Below, piece after piece: positions 22,068 through 34,771 of a stretch of DNA of 64,000 nucleotides. Position 1 is the stretch's first letter. Every line of letters starts with the position of its first letter. Made by a program: the position numbers and the translations under genes. The notes below the pieces were generated by a model. The model saw nothing but the letters and a program-made list of their open reading frames with translations. It ran no database searches and was not told where the DNA came from. Source of the stretch: Ophioceras dolichostomum (Eukaryota; Ascomycota; Sordariomycetes; Magnaporthales; Ophioceraceae); assembly GCA_003049485.1 (NCBI GenBank), contig PYST01000072.1, positions 1 through 64,000 of the forward strand, read 5' to 3'.

Positions 22068-23567
22068 CTATGGTTGTTGCTGCTGCTCCGCGAACCAGCT
22101 CTGCAGCTTCTCGAGAGCCTTGAACCGGTGCGATATCTTGTTCTTGGCGGCCTTGTCCATCTCGGCGTACCTGAATTTCATCATTTTGTGCGTGGCGGCG
22201 CAGGGCGGCGGCGGCGTGGCGGCGTGCTGTGTTATTAGCTGGTTCCACGCATCCCATCTCATCCGTTTCCTGACATTATTTCCGACCTCATCTCTCGTCC
22301 CACCCGACGAGTGAGGCTTTGTCGAGTGGGGGGTTTTGTTGGCAGCAGTAAGGAAGAAATGTAAGAGACGCTCTTGAAACTTACGTTTTACCCTCGTAAT
22401 CGAAGATGGGATCCCATCCTGTTATTTGGGAAGGTTTGAGATTATCAGCAAGGAGTAAAAACCAACTCACGTGGCACGACATATCTTGGACAGGACATAG
22501 CCTCTTTTTGTTCTCTGACTCTTTTAAACCGGACAGCACATCGAACCTCCCCCCGGTAATGGCCTCGGCTGCAGAGAGACCAGATTGGGAACAACAGGGT
22601 ATGTCCCAAAAAGAGTAGCGGGTGGCGGAAAGGATCAGGGGAATGAAGAGAAGAGGGGGAAGGAAGGAAGGCGGCAGTGTGCTTTGCCTCACTCACCGAA
22701 CTTTGTTGGTCCTCTTGCGGGGACGATTTTCCCCTGTACCACCAGCCCAGTCAGTTTTTGCGCCGCAGACACAAAAGGCAGCCAAAAGGCAGCCAACTGT
22801 AGGGTAGAGATAGTAGTGAAGAGTCGAGGGTTGGTGGGTTGGTAGGAGGCAGGTAGACGTCTCGCCTCGTTCCCCTCGCTCACGATCGCCGCGCCGCTCT
22901 GCGCAACGGACGTACAGAACATACCTCAGTCACACCTTGAAATAGAATCGGCTCCTGGTCCGGCCCGGGAGAGTACCCGAAGGTGCAGACCGCCTGGGCC
23001 GACTTGTCCTCGTAAGCGGCGAGGAGGTTGTTCAGTCCTTCGTGGCCGATCGATTCCATGAACCACTTACTGCGAAGCGAAAGTAGTCGGGTCCCGTTAG
23101 TTGGGATCCTGTCCTCCCCTGCCCGGACGGACCTCTTATCATGAGCACATCCGAGAGCAAGCTGGGCCTTACATGTATGGGCCAGGCAGGCCCTTGAGAG
23201 CCGTGAAGCACAGACAAGTGTCCTCCACCAAGACTGGCCCTTTTACCTATACATTCATATGAGGAGGCCTGTTAGTTACGACAGTCTGCCCACTTTCTGT
23301 TTGAGTTTGTCGAGCAAAACAAGGGCTCAAGCTAGGAGGTAGTAATAAATAGAGCCCACCCACCAGGTCTGCGGCTCTGCGGCACTTGTCTCGCGTCACC
23401 TCCTCCAGGGTCCCCTGGATCTCGACGAGGTCCAGCTTCTGGCTCTGGACCTCGATGGCCGGCTCCAAGATGGCCTTCACCTCGCCTAGCTTGTTCTTGT
23501 TGCCTGTGATGAAGTTCACCATCATCCGCCTCGATGGTGGTGGCTGCGGTGCGACGGAGGAAGCCAT
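22068..23567 (-). CDS. ham1: Inosine triphosphate pyrophosphatase (Ham1/ITPase)
   Basis: Hydrolyses ITP, dITP and XTP to monophosphates, cleaning the nucleotide pool of deaminated purines. Six exons (minus): 23567-23364, 23246-23173, 23069-22925, 22733-22697, 22418-22385 and 22170-22068; 198 residues. The nucleotide-binding motif is TGNKNK (21-26), followed by VEDTCLCFTALKGLPGPYIK, WFMESIGHEGL, GPTKFGWDPIF and the C-terminal NKISHRFKALEKLQSWF. I start at the ATG of MASSVAP; an internal double Met at 15-16 is an alternative that still keeps the fold. Exons 4 and 5 are only 37 and 34 nt but are required for GKIVPARGPTKFGWDPIF. Cytosolic; no targeting signal. Confidence 0.94.
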
Positions 23568-24015
23568 GACGGGATTGCTTCGAAATGAGAGGGTTTTCAA
23601 ATCACGGCTCGGCTCGTATTTTGGTGTGATATTTGGGATAGAGTTGAGGCTTGTGCGGCGCGTTTGCAGTTGTGCTCAGTAGGAGATTTTGATGAACTGA
23701 ATCCTCCTCCCTCTTGGACACGGAGGGATTGAAGGAGATTTTACGTTTGTTGGACGCCGAATGACTCGAATCAATTAGGAGAAGAACTTCGGTGAGTGTT
23801 TTGCGGACTCGGATGCCAACTGTAGGTGGTATTGCAGCACTAGCCTCGCGGATATAGGTCTGGAGTAGTCTTCTTGCAGGGCACTAGCCCTGTAATTTCA
23901 GCGAGGTTACGTTGGATTAGGCCCAGTTTGGGGCTACATGCAAGTTATCTGTTGGGTTTTTATTTTCGTTCACCACTGCAAGACGTTCGTTCGTTCACTT
24001 TCCTCGTCCTTCCCT
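23568..24015. other. Spacer ham1/fap7
   Basis: Promoter of ham1 and 3' region of fap7 (both minus strand). No gene or clear motif seen. Confidence 0.5.
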
Positions 24016-24765
24016 TCAACCATTCTGCTCGCCCACGCCCTGGTCGATTTTCCACTGTTTCAACCACGCCTCCACACGATCCACATTGCTATCCATCTCG
24101 TCCGTGGTGTTGCTCTGGAGCTCAACGACGATCTCCTCATCGTACGCGTCCCGAGCCTCCTGAAGCAGAACCTCCATGATCTCCGAGTCCAGGTTCTCCT
24201 GGAGCTTGACCTCGGGGTATTTCCTGCATGGTATCGCTATGTTAGTATGGTGGACTTCGCTTGTTGGGAAGAGGGCGAAGTTGCTGTGTTAAAAACTTCT
24301 TTCACTTGCCTCTCAGTCAACCTGTCGTACAGCGTGGTCGAATCCACCCTCAAGACGACGACGAGATCGATCCAGCTCTTGGGGAACAGGTCACAGGCGT
24401 GCCAGTCGATGATGCACCCGCCCTCCTTCACCTCATCTTCCATGGCATCGAGTAGCTGTGAGGGTGTAGCTCACATAGCAATTTCGAATATGTAAGCAAT
24501 ACGGTTCTCTTCTCATGCGTGCGAATCTCAGATACGTACTAAGGAAATGGGGAGTGAGTGAGGGCACAGTTCATCATACCTTATCTTCATCGACAACCCA
24601 GCTCTGGAACTCCTCATCATAGCCCTCATGACACTCCTTGTCCTTGGCAATCTGGTTGACCGAGAGATGCTTCAATCCCGTCCGTTCAGCGATCGCCTCG
24701 CAGTGTGTGGTCTTACCGACCCCAGGCGTACCGGTGACGATGATGTTTGGCAACGTCCTTGACAT
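24016..24765 (-). CDS. fap7: Adenylate kinase isoenzyme 6 / Fap7
   Basis: P-loop adenylate kinase/ATPase of the nucleus and cytoplasm that assists the last step of small-subunit rRNA maturation (cleavage at site D) together with Rps14. Exons (minus) 24765-24580, 24455-24310 and 24223-24016 total 540 nt, 179 residues. The P-loop is GTPGVGKT (12-19), preceded by PNIIVTG. Downstream are the NMP-binding stretch (HLSVNQIAKDK), IIDWHACDLFP with the Walker-B-like part, VVVLRVDSTTLYDRL and the C-terminal KLQENLDSEIMEVLLQEARD. The second intron (24309-24224) must start with GC, not GT: only AG/GCAAGT keeps LTERKYPEVKLQEN in frame. Family identity is strong. Confidence 0.93.
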
Positions 24766-25305
24766 TTTTTTTTGTGTCCCTATAGTTCTCTCAAAATTTT
24801 CTTCGGATTTGTTTCCGCTTAATGGACGATCTAGCGAGTTATGTTCCTCTGTGAGCCTGAACAGAAGATGCCAGGCTCGTTGTTGTGAGTTTATTTCGTG
24901 GACTGACGACGAGGTAAGTGCCACCTTTGAAGGAATGGAGGAAAAAATCCACACACAAAAATCACTTTTCGCATCATCGCCGCCAGGCACGTCACGTGCC
25001 GGACACCACTTACACCACCCCCGAAGAGGATGCTTGCTGGCAAGCCAGTGTCGCCTTCCCTAGGTTCCATCATATAATTACTTTGAGGTTGCCTCTCTGA
25101 TATATCAACGCCAGTTTATATCTTTCCCATGTATCTTTATACGCTTGTACCGCCAGCAGGATATCTGAAAACCCATGAAATATAGTAGTTGTACGCCTCC
25201 GAGGGTATGCCTCACATCAGGTAGATGGTAAAACGATAGTGCCCGCCCCCTGAAGAACAAAAGTTAAGCCGCACAATCAACACTTACCATCCCCTCCCTC
25301 TGACA
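24766..25305. promoter_or_regulatory. fap7 promoter and ypk9 3' region
   Basis: Holds an odd-length inverted repeat at 24986-25000 (GGCACGT-C-ACGTGCC) that contains both a CACGTG E-box and an ACGTCACGT CRE-like core, about 220 bases upstream of the fap7 ATG. No gene. Confidence 0.4.
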
Positions 25306-28300
25306 TCACAACCGCATCCGCTCCTGGATGAGCTTGTACCCTTTCCTCTTCTTGGCCCCTCCAGTCAATGCCTGCCTCGTCCGCCCGATGAGGCGTGCGA
25401 GCCGCTGAAACACGAAGTTCTCGCCGACCCACGCGATCACGAAGTACGCCATGCCCAGTCCCACGATGGTCAGCTTGAAGTCCCAGCTTATCTTTGTCAG
25501 CTGCATCAGCTTCCTCACCCAGTGCGCGGGCGACGTGACCATGTGCAGGGTGGCGAGCAGGGTGACGCCGATGGCGGCGACAAAGGGCCCTGTAGATAAT
25601 AATCGAAGTCGCTGGTAGTCAGTAGAGGGACCTAATATGAACAAGGCGGGCTAGGGAGAGGTAGGTGAATAAGGGACGCACAGTTCTGCGCCATGCCCTG
25701 CCTGAACGGCGGGCCGGCATTGAGGACGACACCGGCAAGGATGTATTCGAAGCACGACGTGAGGAACAGCGCCGTATTCTCTGAGTTCTTGATATTCGAC
25801 TTGCCTGTATCCACGACAGGAGGGATGAACCTGTTTTTGGTTTGAATTATGCGTGGGTCAGCCTTGATCGCATTACTGCCGAAGATGAGGTAGACTGGTA
25901 GATTTACCAGGGCTGTTGCCGGACGTTAACAAAAGCAACAGTTTGGATCGCGATGCAGATGCACATCTGGCCAAGCAGAGGCGTTAGGACCTTGCGTGAG
26001 ACTAGGTCGGCGGTTGGGCGTTTTCGACAAAGCTCTGGGAAAGGACCAGCCCAGCTCACTGCGAACGGGGAAGACGAAGATCAGCAGGTGTTGCTTCTAC
26101 CTAGCGTGTGCGTACTTTGTTGTTGAGGGAGGGAACTCACTAAACACGGCGATGGGCAGGATGAGAGCGAGGTCGATGAATAGGAACTGTAACAGAGTCG
26201 TTAGTGAGAATTCATGTTATGAGAGAAGAGGTGGTGGCTCCAAGGAGCTTTACGAGCTTTGCATACCTGGAAATCTCCAAGATTTGACGCGGAGGCGTAG
26301 AGGAAGCTCACAGAAGTGAACTGGATGGCCGAGTATAGACTCATGTACTTGAAGCAGCTGAAGCTGGTCACAAGCGCGGCACGACCCTCACGGATGACCT
26401 CGGGCACGCACCGGATATCGAACACCCTCGAGGTGAACGGGGCCGCGACGGACGCCTCGGCCTCTGACAGCGAGATGCCCACATCGGCAGCCTTCAGCGC
26501 ACCACAATCATTGGCGCCGTCCCCACAGAAGCCGCAGCAGTAGTCGATGCTCTGGAGCTTCTCGACCAGCTCGTGCTTCTCGTCCGGAGACATGCGGGCG
26601 AACACCTTGCCGCACACAAGCATGCGGTGCAGGACCTCGGGCTTCGCATAATCGACGACCCAGCGGAAGACGTCGCCGCTCACCGCGATGGAGTAGTTCC
26701 GGAGGTTCGAGATGTCGTACGGCAACGACGCGTCCCCCTCCGGCGGTGGCGGCAGCGGCAGGAGGGTCTGATCGTCCAGCTGGAAGACGCTGTTGTCTAT
26801 GCTCTCCCACTGGAGCTTCGAGTTCGGGTCCCGAGAGCTGCCCTCCACGAAGCGGGGCACGAAGCAGTGCGCCGTCTTGTTCATGAGGTTGCACTCTCGG
26901 GCCACGCTTATGGCTGTCAGGATGTTGTCGCCCGTCACCATGACGGCGCCGATGTTAGACCGCAGCAGCTCGTCGAGCACGGCGGCCGTGGTGGGTTTGA
27001 GCTTGTTCTCGAAGATGATGAACCCGACGAAGTCCAGCCCAGACTCGACGTCGGCTCGCTTCAGCTTCCGGGCCTTGACCCAGCTAAGCTTCTTGATGTG
27101 CTTGCTGGCGCATCCTATGACGCGGTATCCCTTGTGCGTGTAGTGCGACAGGAGCTCGTCGTAGTCGGAAGGGAAGCTCTCCGGCCGGCAAATGTCGCGC
27201 ATGCACTCTGGAGCCCCCTTGACGTAGACATCGCCGCTGTTCTGCCCGAAAGTGCGGACCACAACGCTAGCCCGCCGCAGCTGCGAGACGAATTCAAACG
27301 ACTTCAGTACGCCCAGCTCGAACGGTACTGGATGCCCGCTGGCGTCTGCCCAGTCCAGTTCGTGCTTCATCTCAGGAGGGGGTCGAGCAATCGATGGCGC
27401 CAGGTTACCCTGCTGCTGCTGTTGTTGCTCGTCTTCTCCTTCCTGGTCTCCACTGCCGCTTCCGTCACCTTCGTCAAACGACCAGCGGGTGAACTCGAAC
27501 ATCTTGAGGTCCAATGGGTCTCCGACCAGCTCTCCGTCCACAGAGCGGAGCGAGTGGCAGGTAGCCATTGTGAAGAGGGCTGCTCTCATCAGGTTTCCGG
27601 CAGCAGCGGCCCCTGAGTTGGTGCCGTTGGTGCCGTTGCCCGCCTCCTGTCGGGCCAGGTCTTCGGGGTCTGATAAGATTTCACTGAACCGATTTGCAGC
27701 CTTGTTGACCACCCGGACGCCAAGGATGTCGAGACCTTCCTCAGTCAGCGTGCCGGTCTTGTCGAAGCACATAATGTCGAGCTTCCCCGCAACGCTGACC
27801 CGCTGAGGGCTGATGCAGAAGATCTCCTTGGACTTGAGCCTGCGGAGGGCGAAGTTCGTTCCAATAGTGAGAGTGGCCGGTAGGGCCGGTGGCACGACGA
27901 TGGTGATCAAGTCCAGGGCCCGGACGATAATGAGGTGCCACTCCAGCTTTAGGCGGATGAAGTTGATGAAAGAGGCAATAAAGCCTATAATTGCTACGAC
28001 CGCCATGACGGAGATGTACCGGAACGAGTCACGGTAGAACTTGAAACCAGACGGCTTAGGGAATAGCATAGACCGAACCAGCGAGCCCTTAGTAGTGTTG
28101 AAGCCAGTCCGGACGACCATAGCGAGTGCCACAGCCTCGCCCTCCTCACCCTCGCTCTGCTGTGGCCGCCGTGCTTGGATGATCTTGGTGCCACAGAAGA
28201 GAAAGTGGCGGGCCTGTTCAGGCGGCAGCGTGGCAGCAGCGAGATCCAGCGATCGGAGAGACTCGTCGGTCGTAGTAACCTTCGAAACAGGCACAGACTC

Positions 28301-29876
28301 CCCTGTAAGCATGCTCTCGTTCACGATGCAGTCTCCGCTCAACAGCAAGCTGTCGGCAGGGAACTGGGTTAGGTTCGGGTCGCTGGCTTCGTAGATATCA
28401 CCGGGAACGAGGTCTCCTGACGAGATATAACGCCAGAAGCCTCCCCGTAGCACGCGCACGTCGCACTCGAAGCGAGAGATCTCCCGCAGCCGCCGCATGG
28501 TAGCCCGGGTCTCGACCAGGGTCGTGGTTATGCTGCCAAAGGACATGAGGAAGATGGCGACGGCATAGTAGTAATACTGGTCCATCGACCACAGCACTAG
28601 ACTGGCGATCTGGAAGACGTAGAACGGGTGGAACACCTCGTCCACCAACAGCCGGAATACGGACTTCTGCTCAATGTCGATCAGGTTGTTCCCGAACACC
28701 ACGTCGCGCCGGCTTTTCTCTTCGCTATCGATGCCGGCCCGCACAGCGCGGACGTCCGTCCAGGCCGGGTCCTTCCAGCCGTTGCAGATCTGGAACCGGT
28801 CCCGCACCGGCTGGAAGTAGAGCCGCACGTAGCGGTAGTCGAGCGTCCGGAGTTCGGGTATGATTGGGTCCTGGTCCTCCTCATAGTACGAGGCCGAGAA
28901 CTTGCCCCGCGGCGTGCCGAACACGGATGATAATGGCCTGTCATACGGCCTGCTCTGGACATCCAGGATGGCCATCTCTCCCCACTGGTTCTCGACGACC
29001 ACCCATTGACAGTCGCGCAGTGGCGAGGGCCGGCCGGTCATCTTGACGTGCCACCTCGGAACCCAGCGCAAGAGCAGCCAGCCCAGGCCCAGCGTGCAGA
29101 CGCACATGGCGACGTACGCCGCGAAGCCGACAGGGCTCGTCCGGAAGCCGGCCACGACTATCGTAAGGTCCTCGCTGGCCATGTATATCTTTTGGTTGGT
29201 CCGCCCATTGCCCGACGAGATGAACGAGCTGGCGTCGGTCATGGCGCTAGAGGAGCGGCGGAGCAGTCGTGAGCGCACCGAACCTCGTGACTGTGTTGAC
29301 GCTCTACGGTGCAGCACATAGTCGTTGTCGGCAGCGTTGCGCTCTAGATCCGCCGAGTCTTCCTCGTCGTCATCCTCCACGCCTCTTTCGTCATCGATGT
29401 CCGGCCCAAACGGTATCTCGTCCAGATCGTCTACTCCTCCGTCTCCAAGCAGGGCCGCCCCGATGTCTCCATCAGCCGGTTCGTCCTCGTCCTCCTGATA
29501 AAAGTGGAAGCTCGCGGTCGAGTCTGCGCGGGATCGGCGGTGCGCGAAGGCAGATAGGCTCGTCGGTAGGCTCTCGGCCATTGGACCGGAGTAAAGCTGC
29601 GGAGATTCTCACCGTATACGTCAGAGTGCCGCCCAGACAGAGTCGCTGCCAACCGTCGCTGCAGCCGAGCTCCCACCCCTAAACTAAAGCTGGCCGACGT
29701 ACCTCATCCTGTGCCATCTCGACATCCTCGAAGATGCTCGCGCTGCTGGGGTTGGCGCTCAGGCCGTAGAGGCCACGGCCATGGCCGTCGCCGTCGTCTT
29801 GCTCATGGCTGTCAGAATTCCGGCCCGACGGCCCCTCGCCAGCGGTTGGCGCTCCGCCGGCGCCATCGTCCTCCAT
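25306..29876 (-). CDS. ypk9: P5B-type cation/polyamine ATPase (Ypk9/ATP13A type)
   Basis: Endolysosomal or vacuolar P-type ATPase; characterised relatives (yeast Ypk9, human ATP13A2) confer metal tolerance and export polyamines to the cytosol. Exons (minus) 29876-29703, 29596-26267, 26186-26141, 26058-25908, 25830-25682 and 25589-25306 sum to 4134 nt, 1377 residues. An acidic cytosolic N-terminus precedes the membrane-embedded P5B region. Actuator motif is TGES (MLTGESVPVSK), M4 has the P5B signature PPALPATLT, the phosphorylated Asp670 is in DKTGT, and hinge motifs are TGDNILTA and GDGANDCGAL. FLYASASNLGDFQ and downstream hydrophobic segments form M5-M10. I start at the ATG of MEDDGAG; the frame is open 30 bases further up, but only to a TTG. 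Confidence 0.94.
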
Positions 29877-31687
29877 ATCTATGGTGGGCTGCTTTCCACC
29901 GTGCAACGGTTCCAGGAGTACTACCTGTAGCAGAGGTAGCCAGTCCGATTGGCATACATGAGGAGGAGAGGGAAGATACGGAATAGCGCTCGAATCTTGC
30001 GATTGCGTTGGGTGATGGAGAAGGGAGCACTATTCCGTATATCCCTCGGGAGGTCCTCAGGAGGCACGTTGGGGAAGACGGACGATGTTGGAGCTATCGC
30101 ATTGATGGAAGCTTCAGCTCCGCTCCAGGTTGGCTTCGGGCTATTTTGTGGCGTGCGACGTGCGGCGTGGCTCACACCCATGGCCGGCAGGCAATTTCTT
30201 GGGACCGGAATGACGTCGGTACTCTTCTCCTGATAAGGAAAGAGCCCGATGCTCTGGCCAGAGTCTTGGCGCCTTCGACGGGCAAGCGTATGTTCTATTC
30301 TATCTAGCATCTATCTAGCAGCTCAAGTTGTTGCGATATCTTACATGTACCGGACGTTTTAAAGTTTGTGCGCTGTATCTAGCATGTAGCGGATTCTTGG
30401 AATTTGGAGACTGTTGAAGCTGGGCTGCTCGTGTATTCCGGCAATGTGGGGTGTACTCCGGCCCTCCGAAAGCCTGGGGCCAGAGCTGGTGGGAGGAAGT
30501 CAAGAAATATATTTTATCGCGACTTTCTTTTTGGTTTTAGCTTGCTCCAGATCCTCCTCCATTCCTCCTACCATCTTAGTCCCCCATCCTTAGGCTTCGT
30601 TGCGTCTCAATAATTGTGGTCATTCGACACTCTGGCACCTACGGCCTGTGGTGGTTGGTTGCGAGAGCGCGTCTGACTTTCGTCGACTTCCGTTGACGCG
30701 TCTCTGCATCTTCAAAATCGACATCTATGATGAGAACCAGCAGTGCTCTGGTGCATGAAGTCACCGAGTCATGTGAAATTTCACCTAGGGTCCAGGCCTT
30801 CGGATATCTCTCTGTTTCTGTCCAGAGCCCCAGGACCCCAAGGACTCGAGGGAAACGCTCGGCAGGAGCACACCGCCAACAGTGCAGTTCATGGGCCATG
30901 CAGCCCAGCCGACACCATCCATTGACCCCACAACGCCACAGGGCGCCTCACTGAACCGTGTAAGCCCACAGACGTAGCCCGCCACGCCCACCAAAGCCGC
31001 CAAAGAGCGGTGATATGGGAGATGGTTGAGGGGTGGACACCGAGACGAGGCAAGGGGTAAGAAAAAAAAAAATTCGCAAAGATCTTTTCCCAGGAATGAG
31101 CTTGAAGTGGAGGCAAGAGAAGGGGCAAACAATGCAGAGTGACCTCGAGAACGTCCGAGAATTCAAGAGCAAACAGCAAGCATGCACGATGTACTTTCCA
31201 TCCAATATCCTGTACCCCTCTGACTGTTTGGTCCCGATAAAGGAACCAACGCCGAAGGTACCAGTCGTGTCGTAAGTGTATTTTCGCCCCTCCTCCAATA
31301 TTGATTCGGTATAATCGAGTCCATCCAGTTGGGCAAATAGCAAATAGCCACAGTTCAGAGCGACCAATCAGGCAAGCACTTGGGTGGTCTTCGGGCTCCC
31401 TCAACAGAAGGCACAAAGTTGGGTCGCTAAGAAAATTTCCCAATGATCAGTGTACCGTGCTAAACTTTTCGTAACCCCGCCATTCCCACCTCCGCCGCTT
31501 CCACGCTCTTTTTTTTTTTTTTTCTTCGACAACGTGGAGTTCTCAGCAAGGTTAAAACCCACAGCAACTCCCCTCTCTCAATCTTGCGTCCCTCGTCCGT
31601 CACCGTTTCCTTTTCCTCTCGTCCCGTCGCCGCCGGTCACAATCAGAGAAACAGCATAGCAGCACGCGGTGCTTCGTTTCTACAGCC
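29877..31687. promoter_or_regulatory. Divergent promoter region ypk9/nap1
   Basis: 1.8 kb upstream region of two divergent genes. A minus-strand open frame of 184 codons at 30889-31443 and others near 30000 have no recognisable domain, so I do not call them. A 15-T run lies near 31509-31523 in the presumed nap1 promoter, a common nucleosome-excluding element. Confidence 0.4.
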
Positions 31688-33420
31688 ATGGCCGAGCCAA
31701 TCCCCAACAAGCGTGCCGACCCGGTCGCGCCGTAAGTCGACCGCCCTTTCCCCTCGATGCCCGCAACGGCCCCGGACACAGCGATTTGGCGCGCTGTGTC
31801 TTCTCGTGCGATAATAGGCGATCGCTTCAACGGCCTAGGTCTTCTATCGTACTGACTGTGCCACACAGAACGCCACAGAACACCCCCGCCAACAACGCCC
31901 CCATCTCGTCGCACGCCCAGCAACCCGGAGTTGCTAGCATCAAGGAAGGTTCGTTCGTGTTAAGACACTCTCATTCGGACTGGCCAGCTGGCAGGGCAGG
32001 GCTGGCATCTTATCTCATATCTCGCCTGCAGCTGGAGTCACACTCGACCCCCACGAGGAAAGAGACACGAGACACGACCGCACACGCATGAACACGCCTA
32101 GATCGAATTTAGAATATTTCCACAGGCTAACCCGATGTTGGGAACAGAGGAACTGGGCGCCGCCGCGTCTATTTTCGCGCAGAACCCCAAGCTGGTTCAG
32201 ATGATCCAGGGCCGCCTGGGCAGCCTTGTTGGACGATCCTCCGGCTACATCGAGTCGCTGCCGCCCCAGGTCAAGCGCCGCGTTGCTGGCCTGAAGGGAA
32301 TCCAGAAGGATCACTCCAAGCTGGAGGCCGAGTTCCAGGAGGAGGTTCTGCAACTGGAGAAGAAGTACTTCGCCAAGTTCACCCCCTTGTATGTGAAGCG
32401 CGCCGCCATCGTCAACGGTGACAACGAGCCCACCGAGGCCGAAGTCGAGGCCGGCGAGGAGTCCGAGGATGAGGAGGACGAGGATGACGAGAAGGAGGGT
32501 GTCTCCAAGCCCGCCGAGAAGCCCGCCGATGCCACCACGGAGGCGGGTGAGGCTGTCAAGGGCATCCCAGAGTTCTGGCTTTCGGCCATGAAGAACCTGA
32601 TTTCGCTCGCCGAGATGATCACCGACCGCGATGAGGGCGCTCTCAAGCACCTGACCGACATCCGCATGGAGTACCTCGACAAGCCTGGCTTCCGCCTGAT
32701 CTTCGAGTTCGCCCCGAACGAGTTCTTCACGAACAAGACTGTTTCTAAGACCTACTTCTACCAGGAAGAGTCGGGTTATGGCGGTGACTTCATCTACGAC
32801 CACGCGGAGGGTGACAAGATCGACTGGAAGGCCGACAAGGACCTGACCGTCCGGATCGAGCAGAAGAAGCAGCGCAACAAGAGTAGGCGCCCACCTTTCG
32901 CCCACCTTTCTGGCCCTGATGTGGACATCAATCACCACTAACATTCCACCTGCCCATCTAGACACCAAGCAAACACGCATTGTCAAGAAGACCGTCCCCA
33001 CTGCGTCGTTCTTCAACTTCTTCTCTCCTCCCAAGGCGCCCTCTGAGGAGGACGCGGATGCCGCCTCTGACATCGAGGACCGCCTCGAGCTCGACTACCA
33101 GCTGGGTGAGGATATCAAGGAGAAGCTCATCCCACGTGCTATCGACTGGTTCACGGGTGAGGCTCTGGCGTTCGAGGAGATGGATGAGGACGACCTCGAG
33201 GACGGCTTCGAGGATGAGGATGACGAGGATGACCTGAGCGAAGATCACGACGACGAGGACGAGTCGGATGAGGATGATGTAAGTCTGGCCCCTTTAAGCA
33301 ATCCCTTACACACATAAACTCACTTTTCCATAACAAAACAAAGGAAACCCCTTTCTGACAGCGCAACAGGACGACACCTCCAAGCCGAAACAAGAGGCCC
33401 AGGAGTGCAAGCAGTCCTAG
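31688..33420 (+). CDS. nap1: Nucleosome assembly protein 1
   Basis: Histone H2A-H2B chaperone shuttling between cytosol and nucleus. Exons 31688-31731, 31869-31948, 32148-32882, 32962-33278 and 33370-33420 give 408 residues. After the PTPQNTPANNAPISS leader come the long dimerisation helix (KGIQKDHSKLEAEFQEEVLQ), KYFAKFTPLYVKRAAI, an acidic insert, IPEFWLSAMKN, and the accessory domain with FFNFFSPP. The tail is strongly acidic (EDEDDEDDLSEDHDDEDESD). Exon 3 must start at 32148 (after GGGAACAG): the tempting acceptor at 32125 puts a stop in frame. The last exon encodes only 17 residues and ends CKQS, a possible prenylation box as in vertebrate NAP1L proteins. Confidence 0.93.
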
Positions 33421-34751
33421 TCCCCTGCGCCGCCCTCCGGAGTTACCTCCTTTCCAGTCTCTGAGGTCACCTTGTTATGATGGGAGATCTCGCTCGCTCC
33501 TGTGAAGTCCAAACACAGGAGAGGAGCCCCAAATTCGATATTCACAACATCCCCGTGGTACCCTTTTGGTTTTTGTCCGCGTATTCATTCTCCTTGAGGA
33601 GGACACCTCAACCGGCTTGGCGTCCGTGGGACTTCCCATGGAATTTCCTAGTACAAAGCATGATGAGTTCGCCCTATAGACCGTAATTCGCACAATCACC
33701 ACACGCAAACACAACACATACATATCAAGAGGCCAAAAATGAGGTTGCTTTCCCAGTTTCTCTCTTGGTCGTCGTTGTGGAGGGTTTGGTCTTTCTCTAC
33801 CTACCACCTACGGTACCTTACTTATTCCGTTCACCCCAGCTACCACCTATCACCACTTCTTTTTTCTTTTGTCCCCATCTCCCCCGACGAGTTCTATTTG
33901 ATGGTTCTTTGCCCATTACTCTTCCCTTGCTTTCTGTCTAGGCCTGGGAGTTCACTTATTTCTCCAATTGGCCTTGTACTATGCTTGCTGCTTTCTCGGA
34001 ACATTTAAGTTCTCGTTATGGTGGTCTTTCCTCTTTCCTCATTATCCTCCCATTCTCAGTTATCACAACCTACCAGGTAGTCAAAAAAGTGGCAATGTGA
34101 GGAATCCATTCTGGGGCTTTAAACACAAAAATCGGGACATCTCCTCAGGTCAAACTTTGCTTGAGGACGGTAAAAGGGGACGTCTAAAAGGGGGCCGTTG
34201 AAGTCTGGGTGATAGACTTCACTCTACAGCATGTGGTGCAGAAATACGGCTGCGGTCATCATCTCGTCCCTGACGTGGGAATGCAAGACTGTCTTCTTCG
34301 CCAGGTCGCCGAGGTACATACAGTTGCGATGCTTCTTGTCCACGAATTTCGGATTTCCAGGCTGTCTGTATTGATACGTCCGGGACGGTTCACACTCCAT
34401 TAGTAGTGGGGTGGGAAAGCCCATACACGAAATCTTCATGTCCGTTCCTGTCGACCGTAGCCTTCCAAGCTGAACCGTGCCTTCGTTGAGCCCGCCGCGA
34501 TACACCCGGTACGGTAGTGGCCTTTGGGAGGCGTGTTCACCTACTCATTCTCACCAGTGACTTCTCTACCAGGTAGGAGATATATTACAGTTCCGTACTA
34601 GGAAATGTGAAGTCCGTCGGACAAGCCATGTTGCGAGGCCAGAAATTTTCCGTGCCGTCGTCTGGCTGGTTGCGATACTCGGCCAACAGGACTTCTGTCT
34701 CCCCCCCCAACAACGGCTTACAAGTTTACGAGGTCCTCCCACCGGTGACGG

Positions 34752-34771
34752 CTACCTACCTACCTACCTAC
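34752..34771. repeat. (CTAC)5 microsatellite
   Basis: Five perfect CTAC units in the spacer upstream of the phosphoglycerate dehydrogenase gene. No function inferred. Confidence 0.85.

Noticed and set aside
30889..31443. 184-codon minus-strand frame upstream of nap1
   Set aside because: No family resemblance and several alternative frames are open in the same stretch; there is no splice-supported partner exon.
32125..32147. Acceptor CCACAG at 32125 for nap1 exon 3
   Set aside because: Joining exon 2 here gives an immediate in-frame TAA; the acceptor at 32147 restores frame.
32015..33073. 352-codon minus-strand frame opposite nap1
   Set aside because: Antisense shadow of the GC-rich nap1 exons; its Leu/Val-rich content mirrors acidic codons of the real gene.
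34752..34771. (CTAC)5 as a CRISPR-like or regulatory array
   Set aside because: An ordinary microsatellite in a eukaryotic spacer, without spacers or longer units.
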